Source: Prevotella sp. UBA2725
GTDB taxonomy: Bacteria > Bacteroidota > Bacteroidia > Bacteroidales > Bacteroidaceae
DNA: 28,643 nt
NCBI GenBank assembly: GCA_002353825.1
Contig: DEKJ01000004.1
Span: forward strand, 1-28,643
Direction of reading: 5' to 3'
Under the pieces are notes generated by a model, which saw only the letters and a list, made by a program, of their open reading frames with translations, was not told the origin of the DNA and made no database searches. Of this stretch, positions 15,359 through 23,374 are shown one piece after another (the first letter of the stretch is position 1; every line of letters starts with the position of its first letter). A program made the position numbers and the translations under genes.

Positions 15359-15685
15359 ATGACCATCAAAGAAGCACAAGAAGCCGTAGACGATTGGATC
15401 AAGACATACGGCGTGAGATATTTCTCTGAACTCACAAACATGACTGTACTCACGGAAGAGGTTGGTGAACTCGCCCGCGTCATGGCACGCAAGTATGGTG
15501 ACCAGAGTTTTAAACCTGGAGAAAAAGACAATGAGGAGGAAGAGATTGCCGACATCTTCTGGGTATTGTGTTGTATCGCTAACCAAACGGGTGTAGACAT
15601 CACGGAAGCTTTCAAGAAGAGTATTGAAAAGAAGACGGCAAGAGACAAAGACAGACATAAGAACAATCCGAAATTAAGATCATAA
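15359..15685 (+). CDS. MazG-like nucleotide pyrophosphohydrolase
   Basis: 108 residues. It shows the MazG/all-alpha NTP pyrophosphohydrolase metal motif: LTEEVGE (E33, E34, E37) followed by EEEEIAD (E62, D65), the pattern ExxE...ExxD that binds magnesium. The length matches single-domain members. These enzymes hydrolyse nucleoside triphosphates to monophosphates, often to remove damaged or non-canonical nucleotides. The exact substrate here is not readable. The tail is basic (KKTARDKDRHKNNPK). It is followed by deoC after 17 bases, and both proteins handle deoxynucleotide breakdown products, so a co-transcribed nucleotide-housekeeping unit is likely. Confidence 0.88.
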   Translation: MTIKEAQEAVDDWIKTYGVRYFSELTNMTVLTEEVGELARVMARKYGDQSFKPGEKDNEEEEIADIFWVLCCIANQTGVDITEAFKKSIEKKTARDKDRHKNNPKLRS

Positions 15686-15702
15686 CATCATCATATAAAA
15701 TT

Positions 15703-16650
15703 ATGGGAATCATCAAAGACAAAATCACAAAAGACATCCAGGCACAGAGAAGCCAGGGTATCGTGAAAAGCAGTAAGATAGATCAGGCCTTCGCTAAGTA
15801 TGACCTCAACGTCAACGAAGATGAGGTAAGATATAAGGTAAAGGAATTGATTGCTACCAAGGTTCCGGAGAACGACAACGTAGACGTCAAGAAGTTCCTC
15901 TTGGGATCCGTAGAACTAACCTCACTCCACACGACCGATACTGAGGAGAGCATACTCGCCATGGTGGAGAAAGTGAACAAGTTCGACGCCACCTATCCCG
16001 ACCTGCCGCATGTAGCCACGATCTGCGTCTATCCTAACTTCGCACACCTCGTACGCAATACGCTTGAGGTCGACGGTGTAGAGATCGCTGTGGTATCCGG
16101 TAACTTTCCTTCCTCACAGACATTCATGGAGGTAAAGATCGCTGAGACAGCCTTGGCTATCAAGGATGGTGCCACAAACGTAGATATCGTACTTCCGGTA
16201 GGCAAATATCTCTCTGAAGATTACGAAGGCGTAGCCGACGACATCAATGAACTGAAGCAGACCTGCGGTGAGGTACCTATGAAGGTTATCCTTGAGACCT
16301 GTGACCTCCCTACCCTCTCAGACGTCAAGAAAGCAGCTATTCTTGCCATGTACAGTGGGGCAGACTATATTAAGACGTCCACGGGCAAAGAGAAGCAAGG
16401 AGCCACGCCAGAATGCGTCTACGTGATGTGCCAGGCAATCAAGGAATACTACAATGAGACAGGCATCATGATTGGCTTGAAACCTGCAGGTGGTATCAAC
16501 ACTGTTATGGATGCCGTCATCTATTACACGATCGTGAAAGAGGTTCTCGGAGACAAATGGCTCACCAACGAGATGTTCCGTTTAGGCACATCCCGACTCA
16601 CGAACCTTCTTCTGAGCGAAGTGTTAGGTAAAGAAACTAAATGGTATTAG
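15703..16650 (+). CDS. deoC: Deoxyribose-phosphate aldolase
   Basis: 315 residues, somewhat longer than the E. coli enzyme (259). The Schiff-base lysine is K224 in GADYIKTSTGKE, and the second catalytic lysine is K260 in GLKPAGGI. VDIVLPVG supplies the conserved Asp. About 60 residues precede the barrel. DeoC splits 2-deoxyribose-5-phosphate into glyceraldehyde-3-phosphate and acetaldehyde, feeding deoxynucleoside carbon into glycolysis. It is cytoplasmic. It is the last gene of the run that starts with mnmG and ends at hairpin repeat R2, which separates it from the convergent polyprenyl synthetase gene 37 bases away. Confidence 0.95.
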   Translation: MGIIKDKITKDIQAQRSQGIVKSSKIDQAFAKYDLNVNEDEVRYKVKELIATKVPENDNVDVKKFLLGSVELTSLHTTDTEESILAMVEKVNKFDATYPDLPHVATICVYPNFAHLVRNTLEVDGVEIAVVSGNFPSSQTFMEVKIAETALAIKDGATNVDIVLPVGKYLSEDYEGVADDINELKQTCGEVPMKVILETCDLPTLSDVKKAAILAMYSGADYIKTSTGKEKQGATPECVYVMCQAIKEYYNETGIMIGLKPAGGINTVMDAVIYYTIVKEVLGDKWLTNEMFRLGTSRLTNLLLSEVLGKETKWY

Positions 16651-16659
16651 ATGCACTGC

Positions 16660-16679
16660 GGGCGGCCCCGTGGCCGCCC
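16660..16679. repeat. GC-rich hairpin repeat R2 between convergent genes
   Basis: GGGCGGCC-CCGT-GGCCGCCC is a perfect 8-bp stem with a 4-base loop in the 37-base gap between the deoC stop and the stop of the minus-strand gene. It is the tightest member of the R1-R4 family. With no T run on either side, it may act as a two-way mRNA end stabiliser or pause site. Confidence 0.7.
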
Positions 16680-16687
16680 CAGCATTG

Positions 16688-17665
16688 CTACATATCCCGC
16701 TTGATGACAAAGTCAAGATAAGCCTTCAAGCTATTCTTGACTTCACCATCTTCTACTTCTTCATCAAGAAGCGCCATGGAAGCAGCATGAAGCTCCCACA
16801 TCTTCTTTTCAGCATAATCGATACCGCCGTTTGCCTTCGTAAATTCAACAAGCCGCGCTATCTCCTCTTTTGATACCGTGCCGTCTTTCACCTTATAGGC
16901 AATCTTCGTCATCTCCTCATCATTCGTCGTATTCAGTGCATAGAGAGCAGGAAGCGTCAACTTGCCTTCAGCCATATCATTGCCAGTAGGCTTACCAATC
17001 TTCGACTGGTCATAATAATCGAAGATATCGTCTCGGATCTGGAAGATAATACCTAAGTTGCGACCAAACTCCTTGGCATATTCAATATCCTCTTCATTGG
17101 CACCACCACTCAGTGCACCCATAGCAGCACATGCCTCAAACAAAGCGGCTGTCTTCTGACGAATGACACGATAGTAAGCATCCTCAGAGAAGTCCTTAGA
17201 ATGGGTATTCTCAAGCTGTTCTATCTCTCCATTCGACAATGTACGGCCGAGCTCAGCAAGGTAGCGTACGATGACCTCATCGTGCGTATAACTGATATGG
17301 AGCAAAGCTGTGGAAAGGATGTAGTCACCAACCAACACGGCCACCTTATTGCCATAGACATGATTGACCGAAGCCTGCCCACGACGCTCCTCACTCTCAT
17401 CCACAACATCGTCGTGTACCAACGAAGCCGTATGAAGCAGCTCCAGTCCCACAGCCGCATGCTGCGTGACATCCGTAATGCCACCATTGCATTTGGCCAT
17501 CAGAAGGATGAGCATAGGGCGCATTCGCTTACCCGTACGCTGACGGATATGGTCGAGCGCCTGCTGCAAAAGACCATTGGTATGAGACAAGGATCGGTTG
17601 AACAAATCATTGAAATCGTTCAACTCTGATGCTATTGGTTGCCGTATGATTGATATGTAATCCAT
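16688..17665 (-). CDS. Trans-polyprenyl diphosphate synthase
   Basis: 325 residues, the family's usual size. The first aspartate-rich motif is DDVVD (85-89, within LVHDDVVDESEERRG) and the second is DDIFD (212-216, within FQIRDDIFDYYD). GKRMRPML near residue 45-52 is the pyrophosphate-binding Lys/Arg segment. The enzyme condenses isopentenyl diphosphate units onto an allylic primer. Such genes in Bacteroidales are usually annotated as octaprenyl or solanesyl diphosphate synthase and supply the menaquinone side chain. The chain length cannot be read here. The gene is divergent from polA across a 111-base gap containing its -7 box. Confidence 0.92.
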   Translation of the reverse strand: MDYISIIRQPIASELNDFNDLFNRSLSHTNGLLQQALDHIRQRTGKRMRPMLILLMAKCNGGITDVTQHAAVGLELLHTASLVHDDVVDESEERRGQASVNHVYGNKVAVLVGDYILSTALLHISYTHDEVIVRYLAELGRTLSNGEIEQLENTHSKDFSEDAYYRVIRQKTAALFEACAAMGALSGGANEEDIEYAKEFGRNLGIIFQIRDDIFDYYDQSKIGKPTGNDMAEGKLTLPALYALNTTNDEEMTKIAYKVKDGTVSKEEIARLVEFTKANGGIDYAEKKMWELHAASMALLDEEVEDGEVKNSLKAYLDFVIKRDM

Positions 17666-17684
17666 CCAAATGAGATATTTAGCA

Positions 17685-17692
17685 CAAAATTA
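17685..17692 (-). promoter_or_regulatory. -7 box for the polyprenyl synthase gene
   Basis: On the minus strand TAATTTTG matches TAnnTTTG, 19 bases before the ATG at 17665. On the plus strand TAATTTTA (17737-17744) is a one-mismatch candidate for polA. Confidence 0.45.
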
Positions 17693-17776
17693 GTTATTTT
17701 ATATGAGATAGTCGAGTCACTATGCCAACTTTTTCGTAATTTTACGGAAAAATACACAATACATAGATTTCCTCTC

Positions 17777-20602
17777 ATGGACAAACTCTTTTTATTGGAT
17801 GCCTACGCCATCATCTTCCGCTCCTACTATGCGTTTATTAACCGCCCCACCATCAATTCTAAAGGACTCAATACCTCAGCCGTTCTCGGCTTCTGCAATA
17901 CACTGAAAGAGATACTCGACAAAGAGCATCCCACTTATCTCGGTGTTGCCTTCGATCAGGGCAAGACCTTCCGCCACGAAGCTTTCCCTCCCTATAAAGC
18001 ACAGCGACAGGCCACGCCTGAGGATATTAAATTGTCCGTACCTATCATTCAAGAAATTCTGCAGGCCATGCACATCCCAATACTCGTGTCAGAGGGATTC
18101 GAGGCCGACGATGTTATAGGTACCTTGGCTACAAAAGCCGGGGAACAAGGAGTTGAGACTTACATGCTCACACCCGATAAAGATTATGGTCAACTCATCC
18201 GCCCCAACGTCTTTATGTTCCGCCCACGCCATGGTGGCGGCTACGATAAAATTGGAGAAGCTGAGATTCAAGAGAAATACGGCATCCCCTCTGCCAAACA
18301 AGTCGTCGATCTGCTTGCACTCATGGGCGACTCAGCCGATAACTATCCAGGATGTCCGGGTGTCGGTGAGAAGACAGCTGTCAAGCTCATCAATGAGTTC
18401 GGTACAACAGAGAATCTATTAGAGCATACTGATCAACTCAAAGGCAAGATGCGCGAGAAGGTTGAGAACGCAAAGGACGACATTAAGATGTCGAAGTTCC
18501 TGGCTACGATCCGCACCGATGTCCCCATTGAGCTCAATCTTGATGAGTTGAAAGTGACAACGCCAGATGTTGACAAGCTACGCTCTATCTTTGAAAATCT
18601 TGAGTTCAAGCGCTTTACAGAACGGTTCTTGGGAAAGGCTGCAGCAAAGGCAGCACCCACACAGCCAGACCTCTTCTCCAACATGAGCACAATTGCGCGC
18701 AATGATACAAACAAACAGAGCACAATTGCGTGCAATGATGCAAGCGAAGAAAAGAACAATGCTTCAGAGGTACAAAAAGGAAATGAGCCAATGGAAAGCA
18801 TTAAAACAGTAAAGCATGAATACCATCTTGTTGAAACGAAAGAAGATGCTGAAGCATTGTGCACAAAGCTCGAATCATGCAAAGAAGTAAGTCTTGATAC
18901 AGAAACAACTTCAACAAACGCCATCGATGCTGAACTCGTAGGACTGAGTTTCAGCATCAAAGAGCATGAGGCATGGTATGTGGCTATACCTTCGCAGAGA
19001 GAGCAAGCACAAGAGATGCTAAATGTCTTCAAACCGCTCTACGAGAATGAAGCTATTCTCAAAGTAGGACAAAACATCAAATACGATTATGAAGTGCTCC
19101 GCAATTATGGAATAGACATCCAAGGCAAGATGTTCGATACAATGCTGGCCCACTATGTATATCAACCAGAGTTACGCCATAACATGGACTACATGGCAGA
19201 GACGCTACTCCACTATGAGACTGTGCATATCGAAGAACTCATTGGTCCAAAAGGCAAGAATCAGAAGAACATGCGCGACCTCGATCCAAAAGAGGTTTAC
19301 GAATATGCCGCAGAGGATGCAGACATCACGCTGCAACTCAAGCATGCCTTAGAGCCCAAACTCAAAGAAGTCAATGCAGAAAAACTATTCTGGGAAATAG
19401 AGATGCCACTTGTCAAGGTACTTGCCGATATGGAGATCAATGGCGTGAGGCTCGATACCAATCAATTGAAACAGACACAGAAAGAGTTTACCGACCGCAT
19501 GAACGCCTATGAGCAGCATGCATACAAAGAGGCAGGAGAAGAGTTTAATATCTCATCCCCTCGCCAAGTAGGAGATATTCTCTTTGGAAAGATGCAACTC
19601 GTAGAGAAGCCCAAGAAGACGAGAACTGGACAATACGTAACCTCTGAAGAAGTACTACAGCAGCTACGCGGAAAAGCTCCAATTGTAGACGATATCCTTA
19701 ACTATCGTGGCATGAAGAAACTTTTAGGTACATATGTCGAAGCGTTACCAAAACTGATTGACAAAAAGGACGGGCATATACATACATCATTCAACCAGGC
19801 TATAACAGCCACAGGGCGACTCTCCTCGAGTGATCCGAACCTGCAGAACATTCCTGTACGAGATGATGACGGCAAAGAGATAAGAAAGTGCTTCATCCCT
19901 GATGAGGGCTGCAGATGGTTCTCTGCCGACTACTCGCAGATAGAGCTCCGAATCATGGCACATCTCTCTGGTGATGAGAACATGATCGAAGCCTTCCGCG
20001 AGGGTTTCGACATTCACCGGGCAACGGCTGCGAAAATTTGGAAAGAACCCATGGAAGAAGTGAGCGATGCCCAGAGAAAGAAAGCCAAGCAAGCTAACTT
20101 CGGTATCATCTATGGCATCACTGCCTTCGGACTGGCTCAGCGAATGGAAATACCCAACGGCGAAGCCCGACAACTGATTGAAGACTACTTCAAGACCTTC
20201 CCGAAGGTACATGCTTATATGGAGAAAGCAAAAGAGGAGGCACGTACGAAGGGTTATGCCGAAACGATGTTTGGCCGCAGACGTTATCTGCCAGATATCA
20301 ATTCACGCAATGGAACAGTTCGTGGGTTTGCTGAGCGAAACGCTATCAATGCACCGATACAAGGCTCGGAAGCAGACATCATCAAGATAGCAATGATCAA
20401 CATTTGGAAGCGCTTCAAGAAGGAAGGACTGCGTTCAAAAATGATCCTTCAAGTTCACGACGAATTGAACTTCTCTGTTTATCCGCAAGAGGCTGATACT
20501 GTGGAGAAAATAGTCATGGAAGAGATGCAGGGTGCAGCCAAACTAAAAGTGCCACTCACAGCGGACCCAGGATGGGGCGACAACTGGCTCGAGGCACATT
20601 AA
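17777..20602 (+). CDS. polA: DNA polymerase I
   Basis: 941 residues with all three activities. The 5'-3' nuclease is residues 1 to about 290 (LFLLDAYAIIFRSYYAF, DKDYGQLI, GVGEKTAVKLI). The 3'-5' proofreading domain is about 345-545 and intact: D374 and E376 in SLDTETT, NIKYDYEVL, and YAAEDADIT. The polymerase is about 570-941: D718 in motif A (ADYSQIELR), KQANFGIIYG in motif B, D895 in motif C (LQVHDE). It fills gaps in excision repair and replaces Okazaki primers, thus completing repair begun by UvrC. The linker between the two nucleases contains a duplicated 11-residue unit (STIARNDTNKQ then STIACNDASEE, residues 304-325) encoded by a 33-bp tandem repeat. The stop is followed by hairpin repeat R3. 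Confidence 0.97.
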   Translation: MDKLFLLDAYAIIFRSYYAFINRPTINSKGLNTSAVLGFCNTLKEILDKEHPTYLGVAFDQGKTFRHEAFPPYKAQRQATPEDIKLSVPIIQEILQAMHIPILVSEGFEADDVIGTLATKAGEQGVETYMLTPDKDYGQLIRPNVFMFRPRHGGGYDKIGEAEIQEKYGIPSAKQVVDLLALMGDSADNYPGCPGVGEKTAVKLINEFGTTENLLEHTDQLKGKMREKVENAKDDIKMSKFLATIRTDVPIELNLDELKVTTPDVDKLRSIFENLEFKRFTERFLGKAAAKAAPTQPDLFSNMSTIARNDTNKQSTIACNDASEEKNNASEVQKGNEPMESIKTVKHEYHLVETKEDAEALCTKLESCKEVSLDTETTSTNAIDAELVGLSFSIKEHEAWYVAIPSQREQAQEMLNVFKPLYENEAILKVGQNIKYDYEVLRNYGIDIQGKMFDTMLAHYVYQPELRHNMDYMAETLLHYETVHIEELIGPKGKNQKNMRDLDPKEVYEYAAEDADITLQLKHALEPKLKEVNAEKLFWEIEMPLVKVLADMEINGVRLDTNQLKQTQKEFTDRMNAYEQHAYKEAGEEFNISSPRQVGDILFGKMQLVEKPKKTRTGQYVTSEEVLQQLRGKAPIVDDILNYRGMKKLLGTYVEALPKLIDKKDGHIHTSFNQAITATGRLSSSDPNLQNIPVRDDDGKEIRKCFIPDEGCRWFSADYSQIELRIMAHLSGDENMIEAFREGFDIHRATAAKIWKEPMEEVSDAQRKKAKQANFGIIYGITAFGLAQRMEIPNGEARQLIEDYFKTFPKVHAYMEKAKEEARTKGYAETMFGRRRYLPDINSRNGTVRGFAERNAINAPIQGSEADIIKIAMINIWKRFKKEGLRSKMILQVHDELNFSVYPQEADTVEKIVMEEMQGAAKLKVPLTADPGWGDNWLEAH
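18685..18750 (+). repeat. In-frame 33-bp tandem duplication inside polA
   Basis: Units 18685-18717 and 18718-18750 each begin GAGCACAATTGCG and contain the ATTGC-RY-GCAAT palindrome. Thirty-three bases keep the frame. It falls in the flexible linker between the nuclease domains, where extra residues should be harmless. Confidence 0.8.
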
Positions 20603-20615
20603 TTACTTCAACAAC

Positions 20616-20639
20616 GGCGGACGGCCACAAGGGCCGCCC
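20616..20639. repeat. GC-rich hairpin repeat R3 downstream of polA
   Basis: The exact reverse complement of R1 (24 of 24 bases), starting 14 bases after the polA stop. It marks the left edge of the 22-bp tandem array. Confidence 0.8.
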
Positions 20640-20660
20640 CTGCTATCAATAACAATACCA

Positions 20661-20816
20661 TCGGCCGACGTTCGACAAATGATTGTTCGACGTTCGACAA
20701 ACAATCGTGCGGCGTTCGACAAACAATCGTGCGGCGTTCGGCAAACAATCGTACGGCGTTCGACAAACGATTGGCTGACACGTGACGAACAATCGGCTGA
20801 CACGTGACGAACAACA
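20661..20816. repeat. 22-bp tandem repeat array with two unit types
   Basis: Five units of the CGTTCGACAAACAATCG type start at 20669, 20691, 20713, 20735 and 20757. Two units of a second type (GGCTGACACGTGACGAAC) start at 20773 and 20795, with the same 22-bp period and the shared core ACAATCG. The period is not a multiple of three, so the Arg/Cys-rich frames seen on the minus strand are by-products. No spacers separate the units, so this is not CRISPR. It lies between convergent polA and the SDR gene, bounded by hairpins R3 and R4. Confidence 0.85.
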
Positions 20817-20823
20817 ACAAGAA

Positions 20824-20846
20824 AGGGCGACCAACATGGCCGCCCT
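20824..20846 (-). terminator. Hairpin repeat R4, probable terminator of the SDR gene
   Basis: AGGGCG-A-CC pairs with GG-C-CGCCCT (one internal mismatch, five-base loop). Read on the minus strand it follows the SDR stop by 25 bases and is trailed by TTTCTT. It is a diverged member of the R1-R3 family. Confidence 0.55.
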
Positions 20847-20871
20847 ATTTTATTCATATATCGTTAAACTA

Positions 20872-21678
20872 TTACTTCGGCTGCTTACCGATATAAGCGA
20901 GGATGCCGCCATCAACATACAGGATATGTCCGTTGACGAAGTTGCTGGCATCAGAAGCGAGGAAGACGGCTGGACCCATGAGATCCTCTGGTGTGCCCCA
21001 ACGGCCAGCAGGAGTCTTGCTGACGATGAAACTGTCGAAAGGATGACGGCTGCCGTCCGGCTGACGCTCACGAAGCGGAGCAGTCTGCGGAGTAGCGATA
21101 TAGCCCGGGCCAATGCCATTGCACTGGATGTTGTACTCACCGAACTCAGAGCAGATGTTCTTTGTCAGCATCTTCAGACCGCCCTTGGCAGCTGCATAAG
21201 CCGACACTGTCTCACGGCCAAGCTCACTCATCATAGAGCAGATATTAATGATCTTACCATGGCCTTTCTTCTTCATGCCAGGGATAACTGCCTTACTGAC
21301 GATGAACGGTGCATTGAGATCGATGTCGATGACCTGACGGAAATCCTCTACGCTCATCTCCTCCATCGGGATACGCTTGATGATTCCGGCATTGTTAACG
21401 AGAATATCTATCGTACCGAGCTCTTTATCGATATCAGCCACGAGTTTCTTCACCTGCTCCTCATCGGTTACATCAGCGATGTAACCCTTAGCATCGATAC
21501 CCTTTGCCTTATAGTCGGCAAGTGCTTGATCAAGATGCTTCTGACTACGGCAGTTAAAAGCGATCTTAGCGCCTGCCTTAGCAAAAGCCTCGGCAATAGC
21601 GAATCCGATGCCATAAGCGGCACCCGTGACGAGGGCAACCTTGCCCTCAAGAGAGAAATTCTTTGAGAATGTGTCCAT
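20872..21678 (-). CDS. Short-chain dehydrogenase, gluconate 5-dehydrogenase type
   Basis: 268 residues from the ATG at 21678. An in-frame start at 21729 exists but adds 17 residues absent from the family. The cofactor motif TGAAYGIG is at 18-25, NNAG at 95-98, and the catalytic set is S148, Y161 and K165 (YAAAKGG). The sequence DTFSKNFSLEGKVALVTGAA and PAGRWGTPEDLMGPAVFLASD resemble gluconate 5-dehydrogenase and 2-deoxy-D-gluconate 3-dehydrogenase (IdnO/KduD type). These reduce or oxidise sugar acids with NAD(P). The two cannot be told apart here. Cytoplasmic. It lies 51 bases downstream of the sirtuin gene on the same strand and may share its promoter. Confidence 0.85.
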   Translation of the reverse strand: MDTFSKNFSLEGKVALVTGAAYGIGFAIAEAFAKAGAKIAFNCRSQKHLDQALADYKAKGIDAKGYIADVTDEEQVKKLVADIDKELGTIDILVNNAGIIKRIPMEEMSVEDFRQVIDIDLNAPFIVSKAVIPGMKKKGHGKIINICSMMSELGRETVSAYAAAKGGLKMLTKNICSEFGEYNIQCNGIGPGYIATPQTAPLRERQPDGSRHPFDSFIVSKTPAGRWGTPEDLMGPAVFLASDASNFVNGHILYVDGGILAYIGKQPK

Positions 21679-21729
21679 TACTATAATAGGATTAAAAATT
21701 AAGTTTTTAATAAGTATACGATTGAGCAA

Positions 21730-22419
21730 CTATAGTTTCTTAAGCAGTTCTTTCATTCCTTCCGAAGCACCTTTCTGAATCTGTATCACATTGCCTCCCG
21801 CATTCACCGGGTTAGGATCGATGAGGTAGATTGGTGCACCCTTAGGCACAAACTGCACAAGACCTGCAGCGGGATAGACTACCAGCGAAGTACCAATGAT
21901 GACGAAAATATCAGCTTCCGAGGCCTCCTTGGCAGCAGGCTCCAGCATCGGAACACTCTCACCGAAGAACACGATAAACGGACGGAGCAAAGAGCCGTCG
22001 CCAGCCTTTGTACCCGGCTTCACATCACTGTTCTCTGGAGTCAACTCCTGGATATAACGCGGATCATAAGGATCATTGCTGGAGCAAACCTTCGTCAGTT
22101 CTCCATGCAGATGGATGACCTTTGAAGACCCGGCTTTCTCATGAAGGTTGTCGACGTTCTGCGTGAGCACCGTGACATCATAGTCTTTCTCCATCTCTGC
22201 GATGAGCTTATGGCCTTCACAAGGCTGTGCATCCCACAGTTTACGACGCAGTTTATTGTAGAACTCCGTCACGAGTTTAGGGTCTCTCTCCCACCCCTCA
22301 TGACTGGCGATCTGCTCCACTGGATAGTTCTCCCATAAGCCGTCATTGCCACGGAAAGTCTTGAAGCCACTCTCCACCGACATGCCGGCACCCGTCAAAA
22401 ATACTACTTTCTTCTTCAT
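21730..22419 (-). CDS. Sirtuin (NAD-dependent protein deacylase) lacking zinc cysteines
   Basis: 229 residues from the ATG at 22419 (MKKKVVFLTGAGMSVESG). A longer frame from 22494 would put a hydrophobic stretch before the Rossmann motif and was rejected. Motifs present: GAGMSVESGFKTFRG (NAD), TQNVDNLHEKAG, catalytic H105 in HLHGEL, RPFIVFFGE and IGTSLVVYPAAG. The two CxxC pairs of the zinc ribbon are missing: after HGELTKVC only one Cys remains, and the segment to RPFIVFFGE has none. From memory this zinc-less form is common among Bacteroidales CobB-like proteins. Expected role: removing acyl groups from lysines of cytoplasmic proteins. A two-box promoter is placed just upstream. Confidence 0.9.
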   Translation of the reverse strand: MKKKVVFLTGAGMSVESGFKTFRGNDGLWENYPVEQIASHEGWERDPKLVTEFYNKLRRKLWDAQPCEGHKLIAEMEKDYDVTVLTQNVDNLHEKAGSSKVIHLHGELTKVCSSNDPYDPRYIQELTPENSDVKPGTKAGDGSLLRPFIVFFGESVPMLEPAAKEASEADIFVIIGTSLVVYPAAGLVQFVPKGAPIYLIDPNPVNAGGNVIQIQKGASEGMKELLKKL

Positions 22420-22437
22420 ACAAGCAAATATTTTCCA

Positions 22438-22468
22438 CAAAAATACTAAAATAATACGATTATGCAAA
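22438..22468 (-). promoter_or_regulatory. Promoter for the sirtuin gene (-33 and -7 boxes)
   Basis: On the minus strand TTTG (22468-22465), 19 bases, then TATTTTTG (22445-22438) fit TTTG-N19-21-TAnnTTTG. The ATG at 22419 is 18 bases further on. This supports the shorter sirtuin start. Confidence 0.65.
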
Positions 22469-22478
22469 CAAAAAAGCG

Positions 22479-22486
22479 TAACTTTG
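22479..22486 (+). promoter_or_regulatory. -7 box for the FKBP operon
   Basis: TAACTTTG matches TAnnTTTG, 52 bases before the first FKBP start at 22539. It is divergent from the sirtuin promoter. Confidence 0.55.
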
Positions 22487-22538
22487 TGCGACAATTAATA
22501 ATTAATAAGAAAACAACTAATTAGAAATCAAAAGAGAC

Positions 22539-23123
22539 ATGGATAAAGTAAGCTACGCCCTTGGCATGAGCATCGGGCACCAGTTGCAACAGATGAATGC
22601 TACAGAACTCAACATCGACGACTTCGCACAAGCTATCAAGGATGTGTTCGCTGCAAAGGCACAGATGACCGATGCAGAGGCACAGACAGCCGTTCAGACC
22701 TTCTTCCAGCAGAAAGCTGAGGAGCAGGCTCAGGCAGCAAAAGCAGAGGGAGAGAACTTCCTCGCTGAGAATGCCAAGAAGCCGGGTGTGAAGACCTTGC
22801 CCAGTGGACTGCAGTATCAGGTATTGCGTGAAGGTAACGGTCGCAAGCCGACAGCTACCGATGAGGTGGAGTGCCACTATGAGGGTACGCTCATCAATGG
22901 TCAGGTCTTCGACTCCAGCTACCGTCGCGGTGAGACTGCTACCTTTGGACTCAACCAGGTCATCAAGGGCTGGACGGAAGGTCTGCAGCTGATGCAGGAG
23001 GGAGCCAAATATCGCTTCTTCATCCCTTACAACCTCGCTTATGGCGAGCAGGGTGCCGGTCAGGCTATCCCGCCTTATGCAGCCCTCATCTTCGATGTGG
23101 AGCTGATAAAGGTCAAACAATGA
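22539..23123 (+). CDS. FKBP-type peptidyl-prolyl isomerase, cytoplasmic
   Basis: 194 residues without a signal peptide. Residues 1 to about 75 are a helical dimerisation segment of the FklB/Mip type (VSYALGMSIGHQLQQMN). The FKBP domain occupies about 88-194: LPSGLQYQVLREGNG, GTLINGQVFDSSYRRG, QVIKGWTEGLQLM and the IPYNLAYGEQGAG flap. It catalyses cis-trans isomerisation of X-Pro bonds and may act as a chaperone. It is the first gene of a tight five-gene operon (gaps 16, 7, 26 and 17 bases). The other two FKBPs in the operon carry export signals, so this one probably serves the cytoplasm. Confidence 0.93.
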   Translation: MDKVSYALGMSIGHQLQQMNATELNIDDFAQAIKDVFAAKAQMTDAEAQTAVQTFFQQKAEEQAQAAKAEGENFLAENAKKPGVKTLPSGLQYQVLREGNGRKPTATDEVECHYEGTLINGQVFDSSYRRGETATFGLNQVIKGWTEGLQLMQEGAKYRFFIPYNLAYGEQGAGQAIPPYAALIFDVELIKVKQ

Positions 23124-23139
23124 ACTTTCAAGAAGGAGT

Positions 23140-23367
23140 ATGAAAAACCAAGTAATTACAGAAGAAGATAAAGATAAAAGAAAAGTCAGAAACGAGAAAA
23201 ACGCCGGGCTTTTCTACGACTTGGCAAAACTAACATTTGGCGCTACCGTATTAGGAGGTATAGTACAAATGTTTGAGACCGCAAGCTATATCCATATTCT
23301 TTTCGTAATTATTGGAGGATGTGCAACATGGGCATTCGCAGCAATAGGAAACAATTTCTTAAAATAA
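23140..23367 (+). CDS. Small two-helix membrane protein
   Basis: 75 residues. A charged N-terminus (about 1-22, KNQVITEEDKDKRKVRNEK) precedes two predicted membrane helices (about 28-46 and 50-70, with Gly-Gly in each). It resembles, from memory, small Bacteroidales proteins of the DUF6722 type, which have no known function. It starts 16 bases after the first FKBP and is followed 7 bases later by a still smaller membrane protein, so these two are probably made together and may interact. Confidence 0.7.
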   Translation: MKNQVITEEDKDKRKVRNEKNAGLFYDLAKLTFGATVLGGIVQMFETASYIHILFVIIGGCATWAFAAIGNNFLK

Positions 23368-23374
23368 ATAGATT

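Noticed and set aside
16660..16679. Classical two-way intrinsic terminator between deoC and the polyprenyl synthase gene
   Set aside because: The stem is strong but no T run follows on either strand, so it was listed as a repeat hairpin instead.
20661..20816. CRISPR array
   Set aside because: The units abut directly with no unique spacers and there are no cas genes.
20603..20857. Arg/Cys-rich minus-strand frames of 60-84 residues in three phases
   Set aside because: All three phases are open because the 22-bp repeat has no stops. The repeated peptide is a by-product of the tandem array.
20782..21666. Plus-strand frame of 294 residues opposite the SDR gene
   Set aside because: It begins inside the tandem repeats and runs antisense to a well-conserved SDR with all motifs.
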